This document shows, piece after piece, positions 1-7,666 of a DNA stretch of 32,492 bases. The notes under the pieces are model-generated. The model ran no database searches. It saw nothing but the letters and a program-made list of their open reading frames with translations, and had not been told where the DNA came from. The DNA is from UBA4744 sp035282865 (GTDB lineage: Bacteria > Actinomycetota > Acidimicrobiia > Spongiisociales > UBA4744). The translations under genes were made by a program, and so were the position numbers. The stretch is from NCBI GenBank assembly GCA_035282865.1, contig DATEVB010000160.1, forward strand, positions 1 through 32,492. The letters are read 5' to 3'. How positions within the stretch are numbered: the first letter of the stretch is position 1; each line of letters begins with the position of its first letter.

Positions 1-2928
1 GGCGGTATACCCCAACACGGTCTCGTCGAAACCGTCTCGCTCATCCAGGGGCGAGAACTCGATAGGAACCCGGTACTCGCGGCGGGCTCGCCTGACGGTC
101 ATCTCATGAAGATCGACGCGCACCGGCTCTTCTCCCGGCGCGGGAGAAGCTTGTCCGTAGGCGGCGATGATGGCAGCCGCCACTGTCTTGCCGTCGGCGG
201 CAGCCTTGACGATGGACGACGGGCCGGCGCCTGCCACATCTCCGCCGGCGTAGACGCCGGCAATAGACGACTCGAAGGTGAACGGGTCGACTTCGATGTA
301 GCCGCGCGTGGTCAGGGCGGGGGGCTCGTCACCGAAGAAGTCGACCACCGAGTGCTGGCTGATGGCCAGGATGAGCGTGTCGAGCGGGATCTCGAACTGC
401 GAGTCCGGGACATCGTGAGGGATCTTGCGGCCCGATTCGTCACGGTCGCCCCGGTATTCCGTCTTGGTGCAGATCAGTCCGGCCAGTTTGCCGTTCTCGA
501 TGTGGAGGGCGTGCGGCGTGGCGAGTTCGATGATCCCTATGCCCTCGTCCCTGCAAGCGCGGATCTCCTCCGGGTCGGCAGGCATCTGGTCGATGGTGCG
601 CCGGTAAATCAACGAGGCGTCGGCGGCGCCCACCCGGCGGGCAGAGCGAACTGCATCCATAGCCGTGTCGCCGGCCCCGATTACCCCCACTCGGGCACCG
701 AGCGAAACTGGATGACCTTCCCGCACGCTGCGCAGGAACAGGAGGGCATCCATGATGCCTTCCGAGTCCTCGCCCTCCAGATTGAGGCGCTTGGCAAGCT
801 GTGCTCCCACCGCAACGAAGATCGATTCGAACCCGTCGGCGCGAAGGCCATCCAGAGTGAAGTCCACCCCGGCTGTCTGGCCGTAGCGAATCTCCACGCC
901 CAGCTCCTCCAGAATGGCAATGTCTTGATCGATCTCTGCCTGAGGCAGCCGGTAGGCGGGAATGGCGCCACCGACCATGCCCCCGGCGTAGGGATGCGCC
1001 TCGAAGATCGTCACCCCGAATCCGGCGTATCCGAGCGCCTGGGCGGCAGACAACCCGGCCGGTCCTGCGCCGATGACGGCCACCTTCGGCCCGGTTCCGG
1101 CCTTCTTCCGGAACATCACCGGTTGCTGCTCGTGCTCCATGATGAACCGCTTCATGTGCCGGATGGCCAGCGGCTGATCGAGGTGGGTTCGAATACAGGT
1201 GTTCTCGCAAAGGTGATCGCACACCCGACCAAGAATCGACGGCAAAGGATTGTCTTCCCTGGTGAGCTTGACGGCCTCCAGAAAATCACCGTTCCTGACC
1301 GCGTTCATGTACTGCGGCACCTTCTGATCAACGGGGCATTCGTCGAGACAGGGTGCTTCGATACAGTCGAAGAAGCCCAGCTCGCGGAGCGTCTTGGACC
1401 GGTCGGTGCGGAAGGACCTTTTCTCGTAGCGCCATTCACTACGGACCTTCTCCGCGTAGTGGCGCAGATTGAGCCGGGACAGAACCTTGAGGACCAGCTC
1501 GATCAGCTCCCCCGTACGTGCCTCGTCGAAGCCGTGCGAGCCTGCCCAGACACCGACCCGGTCGACGGCCGCCCCGTCGGCACCCGCCAGCGTCTGCGCC
1601 AGCGACCGGCAATCTTCTCCGTCAAGTGCCAGCCCGCTGTCGGTCAGAGCGGACCAACGCAACAGGGGCGCGAACTCATCGAACCCCTCCCGGGAGATCG
1701 CCGTCCGGGCGATGAAGTCGGTCAGATCGACCGCCCCCGCCTCATCCATGGCGGCGTCGAGATTCTCCATGTACTGCAGCATGCGCAGGTAGCCGCCGGT
1801 CTTGAGCAGGTCGGAACACACCGTCACCGTCTTCATGCCGCCCGCCAGGAGGTCGGCGACGTTGAAGCAGTCCGCCCCACCGGCGAAGGAGAGCATGAGA
1901 TCACCGCGGAACTCCTCGCTGATCTTGGAGGCGAGGTTGGTGGTGACCGGATGGAGAGCCCGGCCGGACAGGTACATCATCTCGTCCCGGTCGAACACCG
2001 TCCGCCAGTTGTCGACCTCCAGCGTGTTGCTGAGTTTGAGGCCAAACGTCAGGTGGTGCTCGGCGGCGATCCGACGCAAGTTGTGGAACATCGGCACGGC
2101 ATCGACATACATGAGGTCGTGCCCGAAGGCTTCGTCGGGAACCGGGACGTCCACGAAGGCCAGGTCGTCGTTGATGATCTTGCGGACCAGGTCGGCGCCC
2201 AGCAGAGTGGGATTGCACTTCACCGAAGTGTGCAGTTTTCGCTCTTCCAGGAGGTAGCGGGTGATCCGCTCGATTTCGTCGGGCGGGCATCCGTGCATGG
2301 TCGACAGCGTGATCGTATCGGAGATCAGCGCCGGGATGTCGAGGTCACGTACCGCGGGATAGCGGCGGGCAACGATGTCGACATAAGCGGGCAGATAGTC
2401 GGAGGCGTCGAACATGGCGTCGAGGAACCACTGCACGTTGGGCTTGAGAATCCCCTCCAGGTTGTATCCGACACTCATGTTGAAGATCATCCCGGGCCGA
2501 GCGCCGGGGAACCCGAATTTGTGATGGAGGGCGTGGATCAGCACCCAGGCCCGCAGATACTCGTCGAACGACTCGTAGACCTTGAGTTCCTGGGACCACT
2601 CGACGTTGTACCCCTCGTCCTCGAGGTCGATGCACGGCTTGTTGACGTCCAGCTCGTCGAGGGTTTGCACGGTCTTCAACTCGATGAAACGAGCACCGAC
2701 CAGCCACGAGACGACGATGTTCTGCGCCATTTGCGTGTGCGGACCGGCCGCCACCCCGAAGGGCGTCTCGAGCAACTGACCGTACTTCTGCAGACGGAAA
2801 CGATCGGTCTCCTTCGGAATGAACATCGCGGACCGGGGCACGCCGAACAGCGAGGCCTTCTGCTCCAGTTCGTCGAAGACCCAGTCGGTCAACTGCTCCA
2901 TGGAGATCGGGTGGAATCGATCGGACAT
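1..2928 (-). CDS. ygfK: YgfK-like FMN/Fe-S/NAD(P) oxidoreductase ('putative selenate reductase'), 3' end cut by window edge
   Basis: The frame is open from ATG 2928 to the window edge (976 residues; the family is roughly 1000, so only the C-terminus is missing). The N-terminal ~450 residues resemble a dihydroorotate-dehydrogenase-type FMN barrel (stretches such as ISDTITLSTMHGCPP and VKCNPTLLGADLV). A cysteine cluster near residues 518-530 (CIEAPCLDECPVDQ) is the GltD-type Fe-S linker. VAVIGAGPAGLSAA near residue 615 is the FAD Rossmann motif, and YAGGDVAGAGPS near 890 is the second flavin-binding signature. This order is that of YgfK. The start is preceded by a GAGGAG-type ribosome site and lies 29 bases after the ssnA-like stop, so it is the last visible gene of xdhD-ssnA-ygfK. 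In enterics this trio is tied to selenium-dependent molybdenum hydroxylase activity; the true substrate is unproven. Its likely role is electron transfer between NAD(P)H and the hydroxylase. A long reading frame on the opposite strand in register is an artefact of codon usage. Confidence 0.88.
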   Translation of the reverse strand, partial: MSDRFHPISMEQLTDWVFDELEQKASLFGVPRSAMFIPKETDRFRLQKYGQLLETPFGVAAGPHTQMAQNIVVSWLVGARFIELKTVQTLDELDVNKPCIDLEDEGYNVEWSQELKVYESFDEYLRAWVLIHALHHKFGFPGARPGMIFNMSVGYNLEGILKPNVQWFLDAMFDASDYLPAYVDIVARRYPAVRDLDIPALISDTITLSTMHGCPPDEIERITRYLLEERKLHTSVKCNPTLLGADLVRKIINDDLAFVDVPVPDEAFGHDLMYVDAVPMFHNLRRIAAEHHLTFGLKLSNTLEVDNWRTVFDRDEMMYLSGRALHPVTTNLASKISEEFRGDLMLSFAGGADCFNVADLLAGGMKTVTVCSDLLKTGGYLRMLQYMENLDAAMDEAGAVDLTDFIARTAISREGFDEFAPLLRWSALTDSGLALDGEDCRSLAQTLAGADGAAVDRVGVWAGSHGFDEARTGELIELVLKVLSRLNLRHYAEKVRSEWRYEKRSFRTDRSKTLRELGFFDCIEAPCLDECPVDQKVPQYMNAVRNGDFLEAVKLTREDNPLPSILGRVCDHLCENTCIRTHLDQPLAIRHMKRFIMEHEQQPVMFRKKAGTGPKVAVIGAGPAGLSAAQALGYAGFGVTIFEAHPYAGGMVGGAIPAYRLPQAEIDQDIAILEELGVEIRYGQTAGVDFTLDGLRADGFESIFVAVGAQLAKRLNLEGEDSEGIMDALLFLRSVREGHPVSLGARVGVIGAGDTAMDAVRSARRVGAADASLIYRRTIDQMPADPEEIRACRDEGIGIIELATPHALHIENGKLAGLICTKTEYRGDRDESGRKIPHDVPDSQFEIPLDTLILAISQHSVVDFFGDEPPALTTRGYIEVDPFTFESSIAGVYAGGDVAGAGPSSIVKAAADGKTVAAAIIAAYGQASPAPGEEPVRVDLHEMTVRRARREYRVPIEFSPLDERDGFDETVLGYTA

Positions 2929-2957
2929 GTCCTCGCTCCTCGTTGGTTTTCAGATGC

Positions 2958-3980
2958 TCACAAGCGGGCGTGTAGGCGGGCAGCCTGCTCGGCAGCTTTG
3001 GCGCGAACCTCGGTGGCATCGACCCGGGTGGGTCGGCCGTCGGCGAACACCACTTCGCCGTCCACCTTCACCTCCAGGGGACGGACACCGGGGGTAAACG
3101 CCAGATGCCAGGGGTCCATCGGGTCGTACGACCAGGTGACTTGATCGGTGCGGGCTTCCGGCATCAGATCCCAGCCGGACTCCAACCAGGACCAGGCTGT
3201 GTCCGGTCCGCAGGTCACATCGACGCTGCGCTGCAGCACATAGGCGAGACGGAACGACTCGATCATGTTGGCGCCGATGCCGTCGGTTCCCAGGGCGACC
3301 GGATTGCTGAAACGTGCCGGGTTGGCATAGCCGACCGCGTTGTTCAAGTTCGAGCGCGGGTTGTGGAGGATCGTCCCCCGCAGGGTGTGGTCGGTCCGCA
3401 GGTGCACGCAGTGGCTCAGCAGCCAGTTGTCCCGGGTCAACCCGTCGAGCCTTTGTGGGGCGTCGACGTCGCCGATGCCCTCAGCGACATGGATATGAAC
3501 CCCCACCCCGAGTTGGTCGGCGAGGGCGGCGGCGGCTTCCAGCGACTCGTCGGTGCAGGTGAAAGCAGCGTGGATCCCGACCAAGGCTTGGTTGCCCTCC
3601 TTGATGAAGCGCTCGTTCTCCTCCAGGCCCCGGCGGGCACCTTCGGCCCCGTGCCGGTCGGTGATGCCGTAGGCGGGCAACACCCGGACCCCCACCTCGG
3701 CACAAGCCTCGGCAATGATACTGAGGCTTCCCTCGATGGCATTTGGCGATTCGTGATGATCGACGATGGCGGTGGTCCCGGCCTCGAGCGCTTCAAGCGC
3801 TCCCAGCATGGCCGACCATCTGATCATCTCCAGGTCGAGCGCGGTGTCCAAACGCCACCAGATCTGCTCGAGGATCTCCTGGAAGTTGGCAGGGGTCTTG
3901 GGGGGCAGCGGCATGCCGCGCGCCAGCGCCGAGTAGAGATGGTGGTGAGCGCACACCAGGCCCGGGGTCGTGGCGGACAT
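2958..3980 (-). CDS. ssnA: SsnA-like metal-dependent amidohydrolase, N-terminally short
   Basis: A 340-residue amidohydrolase of the SsnA/guanine-deaminase-like group. The metal site looks complete: H12-x-H14 (CAHHHLYS), H164 (HIHVAEG), H190 or H193 (SHCVH) and D233 (LGTDG). The usual family length is about 440 residues. This protein begins directly at the 'PGLVCAHHH' strand, so the first ~50-60 residues that form half of the beta-sandwich domain are absent. The stretch after D233 is also short, although C-terminal strands (VKVDGEVVFADGR) are present. The start is well supported: GGGAGGAG lies 3-4 bases before ATG 3980, and only 87 bases separate it from the upstream stop, too few to encode a missing N-terminus. 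It lies between the molybdenum hydroxylase and ygfK. A role in deaminating a purine or pteridine-like heterocycle is an inference from family and neighbours. Confidence 0.85.
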   Translation of the reverse strand: MSATTPGLVCAHHHLYSALARGMPLPPKTPANFQEILEQIWWRLDTALDLEMIRWSAMLGALEALEAGTTAIVDHHESPNAIEGSLSIIAEACAEVGVRVLPAYGITDRHGAEGARRGLEENERFIKEGNQALVGIHAAFTCTDESLEAAAALADQLGVGVHIHVAEGIGDVDAPQRLDGLTRDNWLLSHCVHLRTDHTLRGTILHNPRSNLNNAVGYANPARFSNPVALGTDGIGANMIESFRLAYVLQRSVDVTCGPDTAWSWLESGWDLMPEARTDQVTWSYDPMDPWHLAFTPGVRPLEVKVDGEVVFADGRPTRVDATEVRAKAAEQAARLHARL

Positions 3981-4028
3981 AATCTCCTCCCGATGGGTCG
4001 CTATCTCAACCTACCCCCAATATCCCAA

Positions 4029-4085
4029 ACCCGTTTTTGCGCTTAAGTTGCCGGTATAACAAGGAACTTAGGCGCAAAAACCGGT
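4029..4085. repeat. 21-bp imperfect inverted repeat across the xdhD stop codon
   Basis: Arms 4029-4049 and 4065-4085 pair with one mismatch (C4032/C4082) and one G-T pair around a 15-base loop. The right arm contains the last codons and stop of the xdhD-like gene (TGCGCCTAA on the minus strand). The left arm lies in the leader of the ssnA-like gene, about 48 bases before its ATG. Each arm carries a run of five T or A. It could act as an attenuator, an RNA-processing or stability hairpin, or a bidirectional terminator; no clean U-tract follows the stem. Confidence 0.7.
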
Positions 4086-6644
4086 CTTCATAGGCAGGCG
4101 GTTGCGCCACTTGCCGTCAACTTCGTGGAGGGCCGCGGCCACTGCGCCGGCGGTGGGCACGAGCCCGATCTCACCGACACCTTTGATCCCGTACGGGGCG
4201 CCGGGTTGGGGGGCCTCTACCAGGTGCACCTCGATCTCCGGGATGTCCTTGGGGCGCAGGATCCCCAGGCTGCGCAACGTCATGTTGGTCGGCATCCCCG
4301 CCTCGTCGGTTGGGAACTCCTCCGAAAGCGCATACCCGAGGCCCATGTGAACAGCCCCTTGTACCTGTCCTTCGCACAAGATCGGGTTGACCACCCTGCC
4401 AACGTCATGGACCGCTACCACCTTCTCGATGTCACCCGTGGCGGGATCGGCGATCACCAGCTGAGCTGCGAACCCGAAGGTCGAGTGAATGATCGGGTTG
4501 TCGAGCCCTTCTTCGAGGGAGTTGGTCCAATCGACCCGGTACTCACCGTAGTAGTCAATGCCGGGCCGGCATTCGTTTTCCAGCGCAACGTGGCAGGCAG
4601 CCTTGATACCTCCTGCCCCCATGAGCGTGCCGCGGGACCCGGTCGTCTGGCCGGCGCCGAGCTCGCGAGTGGTGTCGACCACGACCCGCACCCGCTCGGG
4701 TTCGATCCCCAATTCCTCGACGGCCACCTGCCGCGCCACCGTGTGGATACCCTGGCCCATCTCCGTCCAGCAGTGGCGGACTTCGACCGTGCCGTCCTCT
4801 TCAAACCGCACGACGGCTCCGGAGATCTCTTCGAAGCCGTTACCGAGACCGGAGTTCTTGATCCCCATTCCAAGCCCGACCGCCTTGCCGGCGGCGCGGG
4901 CGGCTTCGTAGGCATCTTTGATGAAGTCCAGACACTGGCGGGCTCCGAGGCTGCCGTCGTCCATGATCTGTCCGGGACCCCATACATCTCCCGGCTCCAC
5001 CACGTTGCGGGACCGCATCTCCCAGCCGCTGATCCCCACCCGCTCGGCCAGACGATCCAGCAGGCCCTCGGTGGCGAACTGCGCCTGATTGGCTCCAAAC
5101 CCGCGGAAAGCCCCACACACCGGATTGTTGGTGCGCACCGCGGTCGCTTCAACATCGATATTGGGAAACACGTAGGGACCGCTGGCGTGACCAGCCGCCC
5201 TTTCCAGCACCTTCATGCCAACCGAGCCGTACGGACCGCTATCGCCTACCATCCTGGCCCGCAACGCGGTGAGTTTGCCATCGGCGTCACAACCGGCGGT
5301 TGCCTCGATGCGGATGGGATGCCGCTTGGCATGCATCAGCAGCGATTGCCAGCGGGTCAGCGTGCACTTGACCGGTCGGCTCAACAGGTGGGCGGCAAGC
5401 GCCGTCTGAGCCTGATTGGAGATATCCTCTTTGCCGCCAAAGGCGCCGCCGTTCGATATCAGCTCGACCACCACATCGTCGTTGGAGATGGCAAGCACCC
5501 GGGCGATCTGATTGCGGTCGTCCCACACACCCTGACCACCCGAATACACCATCAGCGGTCCGCCGTCCCGCGGCACGGCCAGGGTCGACTCCGGCTCAAG
5601 AAAAGCATGCTCGACCCGTTGGGTGTGGAAGGTCTCCGCGACGGTATGGGCGGAGGCGGCCAGGGCGGCATCCACATCGCCGCGAGCGTAGACCGTGCGC
5701 GACAGCACATTACCGTCCAAACCCCAGACGGCATCTTCTTCCGACCCAAGCGCCGAATCGGGATCCACGAACGGCGAGTGAACCGTGTACTCGATCTCGA
5801 CCTTCTCGGCCGCCGCCCTCGCCACGGCAACCGAGCCGGCGACCACGACGGCCAGGACGTCACCGAGGTACGAGGTGCGTCCACCCTCCGGGATGAACAC
5901 CGGCCAGTCACGGTCGATGATCCCCACCTTGAGATCGCCTGGTACGTCGGCCGCCGTGAAGACGGCCACCACTCCGTCCATGGCCAGCGCCGGCGCCGTG
6001 TTGATGCCGACCACGTCGGCGCGGGCATGGTCGGCCAGCCGCAACGCCGCGTGCAGCATCCCCTCGACCCTCATGTCGTCGACGTAGCCGCGGTCGCCGA
6101 GCGCCAGTTCAATCGCCTCGTACCTGACGCCCCCCGACCCGAGCCCGCCGAGCGGTTCGAGTTCGGGAATCGCATCGTCGCGCAACATCTCAATCGCTTC
6201 GAAGATCTTGGTGTAACCCGTGCAACGGCACAGATGGGCCCCGAGCCGACCGGCGGCCGTTTGGCGCGTCAGGTCGCTTCCCTTCTGATCAAGCAGCGCC
6301 TTGGTGCGGACGAGGATTCCGGGCGTACAGAAGCCACACTGCAAGGCACCGGCGGCGGCGAAGGCTGTTGACAGCTTGGCCCGCTCGGCCGGGTCAAAGC
6401 CCTCGAGGGTAGTGACCGTCCTGCCTTCGGCTTTCTCGAGCGTGACCAGGCAGCTCTGAATCGCCTTGCCGTCCAGCAGCACGGTGCATGCCCCACACTG
6501 GCCGGTAGGGGAACATCCGTCCTTGGGCGAAGTAATGGCCAGCTCCTCACGCAGGGCTGACAGCAGATGCAGGTGATCGGCCGAAACCGACACCTGGTGA
6601 CCGTTCACTATGAAGGAGCAAACCCGCGATGCCGTCAGCGTCAT
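4068..6644 (-). CDS. xdhD: XdhD-like molybdenum hydroxylase, fused 2Fe-2S and Mo domains (selenium-dependent xanthine dehydrogenase type)
   Basis: 858 residues. The N-terminal part carries two [2Fe-2S] sites: C44, C50, C53 and C65 (CSPTGQCGACTVLLDG), then C103, C106, C139 and C141 (QCGFCTPG, LCRCTGY). The rest is the xanthine-dehydrogenase-type Mo-pterin domain, with GGQGVWDD, GGAFGGKED, AFRGFGANQ, EMGQGIHT and the catalytic glutamate in KGVGEIGLVP (about E825). There is no FAD domain and no separate FAD subunit gene beside it, so electrons probably pass to the adjacent YgfK-like flavoprotein. I chose ATG 6644 because AGAGGG lies six bases upstream; an in-frame ATG at 6749 has no such site and would add 35 residues unlike the family. 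It is followed by ssnA and ygfK as one operon. Purine or another N-heterocycle is the probable substrate; the labile selenium of this family is inserted after translation and cannot be read from the sequence. Confidence 0.9.
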   Translation of the reverse strand: MTLTASRVCSFIVNGHQVSVSADHLHLLSALREELAITSPKDGCSPTGQCGACTVLLDGKAIQSCLVTLEKAEGRTVTTLEGFDPAERAKLSTAFAAAGALQCGFCTPGILVRTKALLDQKGSDLTRQTAAGRLGAHLCRCTGYTKIFEAIEMLRDDAIPELEPLGGLGSGGVRYEAIELALGDRGYVDDMRVEGMLHAALRLADHARADVVGINTAPALAMDGVVAVFTAADVPGDLKVGIIDRDWPVFIPEGGRTSYLGDVLAVVVAGSVAVARAAAEKVEIEYTVHSPFVDPDSALGSEEDAVWGLDGNVLSRTVYARGDVDAALAASAHTVAETFHTQRVEHAFLEPESTLAVPRDGGPLMVYSGGQGVWDDRNQIARVLAISNDDVVVELISNGGAFGGKEDISNQAQTALAAHLLSRPVKCTLTRWQSLLMHAKRHPIRIEATAGCDADGKLTALRARMVGDSGPYGSVGMKVLERAAGHASGPYVFPNIDVEATAVRTNNPVCGAFRGFGANQAQFATEGLLDRLAERVGISGWEMRSRNVVEPGDVWGPGQIMDDGSLGARQCLDFIKDAYEAARAAGKAVGLGMGIKNSGLGNGFEEISGAVVRFEEDGTVEVRHCWTEMGQGIHTVARQVAVEELGIEPERVRVVVDTTRELGAGQTTGSRGTLMGAGGIKAACHVALENECRPGIDYYGEYRVDWTNSLEEGLDNPIIHSTFGFAAQLVIADPATGDIEKVVAVHDVGRVVNPILCEGQVQGAVHMGLGYALSEEFPTDEAGMPTNMTLRSLGILRPKDIPEIEVHLVEAPQPGAPYGIKGVGEIGLVPTAGAVAAALHEVDGKWRNRLPMKTGFCA

Positions 6645-6871
6645 TTCATACCCTCTCAACAACCAACCCTGTAAACCGCCGATGACTACCAGCCATGCAT
6701 CGTGGCGACCATGCATGACACTGGCGGCGTTCTCCGGGGACCCGTGCATGTGGCGCTGGTGGCCGCCGATCTACGCAACGGCATCCCCCGGCAGACCGTT
6801 CGCGCAACCGTAGGGTTCTCGCCGGTTCCGTCATCTTGAACCTAGCTTAACAATCTGTCAAGGAGGCGAGC
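6645..6871. promoter_or_regulatory. Divergent control region with repeated ATGCAT sites
   Basis: This 227-base region separates the minus-strand xdhD-ssnA-ygfK operon from the plus-strand regulator genes, so it must hold promoters in both directions. CCATGCAT occurs at 6693-6700 and again at 6709-6716, a 16-base period. A related CGTGCATG is at 6743-6750. The ATGCAT cores are self-complementary and could be the operator of the HTH protein encoded nearby. A TANNNT-type -10 (TAGCTT, 6843-6848) precedes the plus-strand gene but has no good -35. No RNA gene was seen. Confidence 0.35.
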
Positions 6872-7177
6872 GTGGAACTCGGGCCGGCGGTGGTGGTGAC
6901 AACGGTAGAGTCCGGACAACCGGCGGAGGAGCGAGGGGTGTCCTGTCGAGCCGAGTTCATGATCGAACCATTCGAGGAAGGCGCGCCGGGACCGCATGTG
7001 ATGGCCGCCATCGAAGCCGTCCGGTCTCATGGCTTCGAACCTGAGATGGGTCCATTCGGGACGTCGATACACGGGGATCCGGCCACCGTGATTGCGGCGT
7101 TGCAGGACATGCTCGACACCGCATACCGGGCGGGCGCATCCCGGATATCCCTGCAGATGGAACTGGACGAACCATGA
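6872..7177 (+). CDS. MTH1187/YkoF-type thiamine-binding-like protein (DUF77)
   Basis: 101 residues, the normal length for this single-domain ferredoxin-like family. The recognisable core is the stretch around residues 55-95 with FEPEMGPFGTSIHGD, followed by a helix and the strand SRISLQMELDE. Known relatives bind thiamine or related small molecules as oligomers; the ligand here is unknown. The start is GTG 6872, with AAGGAGG five bases upstream. The stop overlaps the next gene's ATG by four bases (ATGA), so the two proteins are probably translated together at a fixed ratio. In B. subtilis YkoF sits with a hydroxymethylpyrimidine transporter. Here the neighbours are a DNA-binding protein and a nucleoside-type ABC importer, so a ligand-sensing role is an attractive inference. 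Confidence 0.8.
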   Translation: MELGPAVVVTTVESGQPAEERGVSCRAEFMIEPFEEGAPGPHVMAAIEAVRSHGFEPEMGPFGTSIHGDPATVIAALQDMLDTAYRAGASRISLQMELDEP

Positions 7178-7542
7178 CCGACGCCGCCGACCACCCGGTC
7201 TTCGCTGCCATCCAACCGCTGCTGGATGTGATTGGCGGTAGCGTCATCGAATCGGCTGAATTGCAGGCGGGCGACGTACCCATCTCCTGGGAGGGAGAAG
7301 AAATCGGTGGTGTTCGCCTGGAGTCGCTCTCGAATGCCCTCGATCGGCTCGTGACCCACATCGAGGACGAACTCGGCGGGAGGCTGATGGACCTGCCGCG
7401 CCAACGGAAACAAGCGGCCATACGCATGCTCGATGAGCGGGGAGCGTTCCAACTCCGAAAGGCAATCGAGGACATCGCCGCCATGATGGGCGTGAGTCGC
7501 ATCACGATCTACAACTACCTGAATGCGATAAGGGGCGACTAG
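7174..7542 (+). CDS. Small HTH_22-type DNA-binding protein (DauR/YheO C-terminal domain family)
   Basis: 122 residues. The C-terminal half (about 72-120) is a clear HTH_22 domain: RQRKQAAIRMLDERGAFQLR followed by IAAMMGVSRITIYNYLN as the recognition helix region. In DauR/YheO this domain follows a ~110-residue PAS-like sensor. Here only about 70 residues precede it (WEGEEIGGVRLESLSNALDRL), so the sensor is reduced or replaced. Translation is coupled to the thiamine-binding-like protein by the ATGA overlap, suggesting that protein may provide the ligand sensing. It lies between two divergent purine-related operons and is the best candidate for their local regulator. A weak hairpin (CCCGAG 7553-7558 with CTCGGG 7562-7567) follows the stop. 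Confidence 0.72.
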   Translation: MTDAADHPVFAAIQPLLDVIGGSVIESAELQAGDVPISWEGEEIGGVRLESLSNALDRLVTHIEDELGGRLMDLPRQRKQAAIRMLDERGAFQLRKAIEDIAAMMGVSRITIYNYLNAIRGD

Positions 7543-7584
7543 CAGACGTTCCCCCGAGGGGCTCGGGCTCCTTTCTCGAGCGAG

Positions 7585-7628
7585 TTGACATTTTGTTAGC
7601 TAAAGACGACGCTACCGACGTAGCGTCG
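7585..7628 (+). promoter_or_regulatory. Candidate promoter/operator upstream of the nucleoside ABC operon
   Basis: A consensus -35-like TTGACA lies at 7585-7590. A perfect 8-bp inverted repeat follows, CGACGCTA (7607-7614) and TAGCGTCG (7621-7628) with a 6-base spacer, covering the place where a -10 element would be. No good -10 at 17 bases is visible, so the palindrome may be an operator, an activator site or an RNA hairpin in the leader. The importer's first start codon is 38 bases further on. Confidence 0.4.
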
Positions 7629-7666
7629 GTTCGGGGCCGGCGCCGGCCGGAGGGAGCCACCTCGCT

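Noticed and set aside
106..3144. A 1012-codon open frame on the plus strand
   Set aside because: It lies exactly antisense and in codon register with the ygfK-like gene, has a Arg/Asp/Gly/His-rich composition without domains, and is a known artefact of high-GC codon bias.
4125..6371. A 748-codon plus-strand frame
   Set aside because: Antisense shadow of the molybdenum hydroxylase, whose minus-strand frame shows all cofactor motifs.
6645..6749. Upstream ATG 6749 as the xdhD start
   Set aside because: It would add 35 residues unlike the family; ATG 6644 has a ribosome site at proper distance.
7551..7567. Intrinsic terminator after the HTH_22 gene
   Set aside because: Only a 6-bp stem with a 3-base loop and no T-run behind it; too weak to call.
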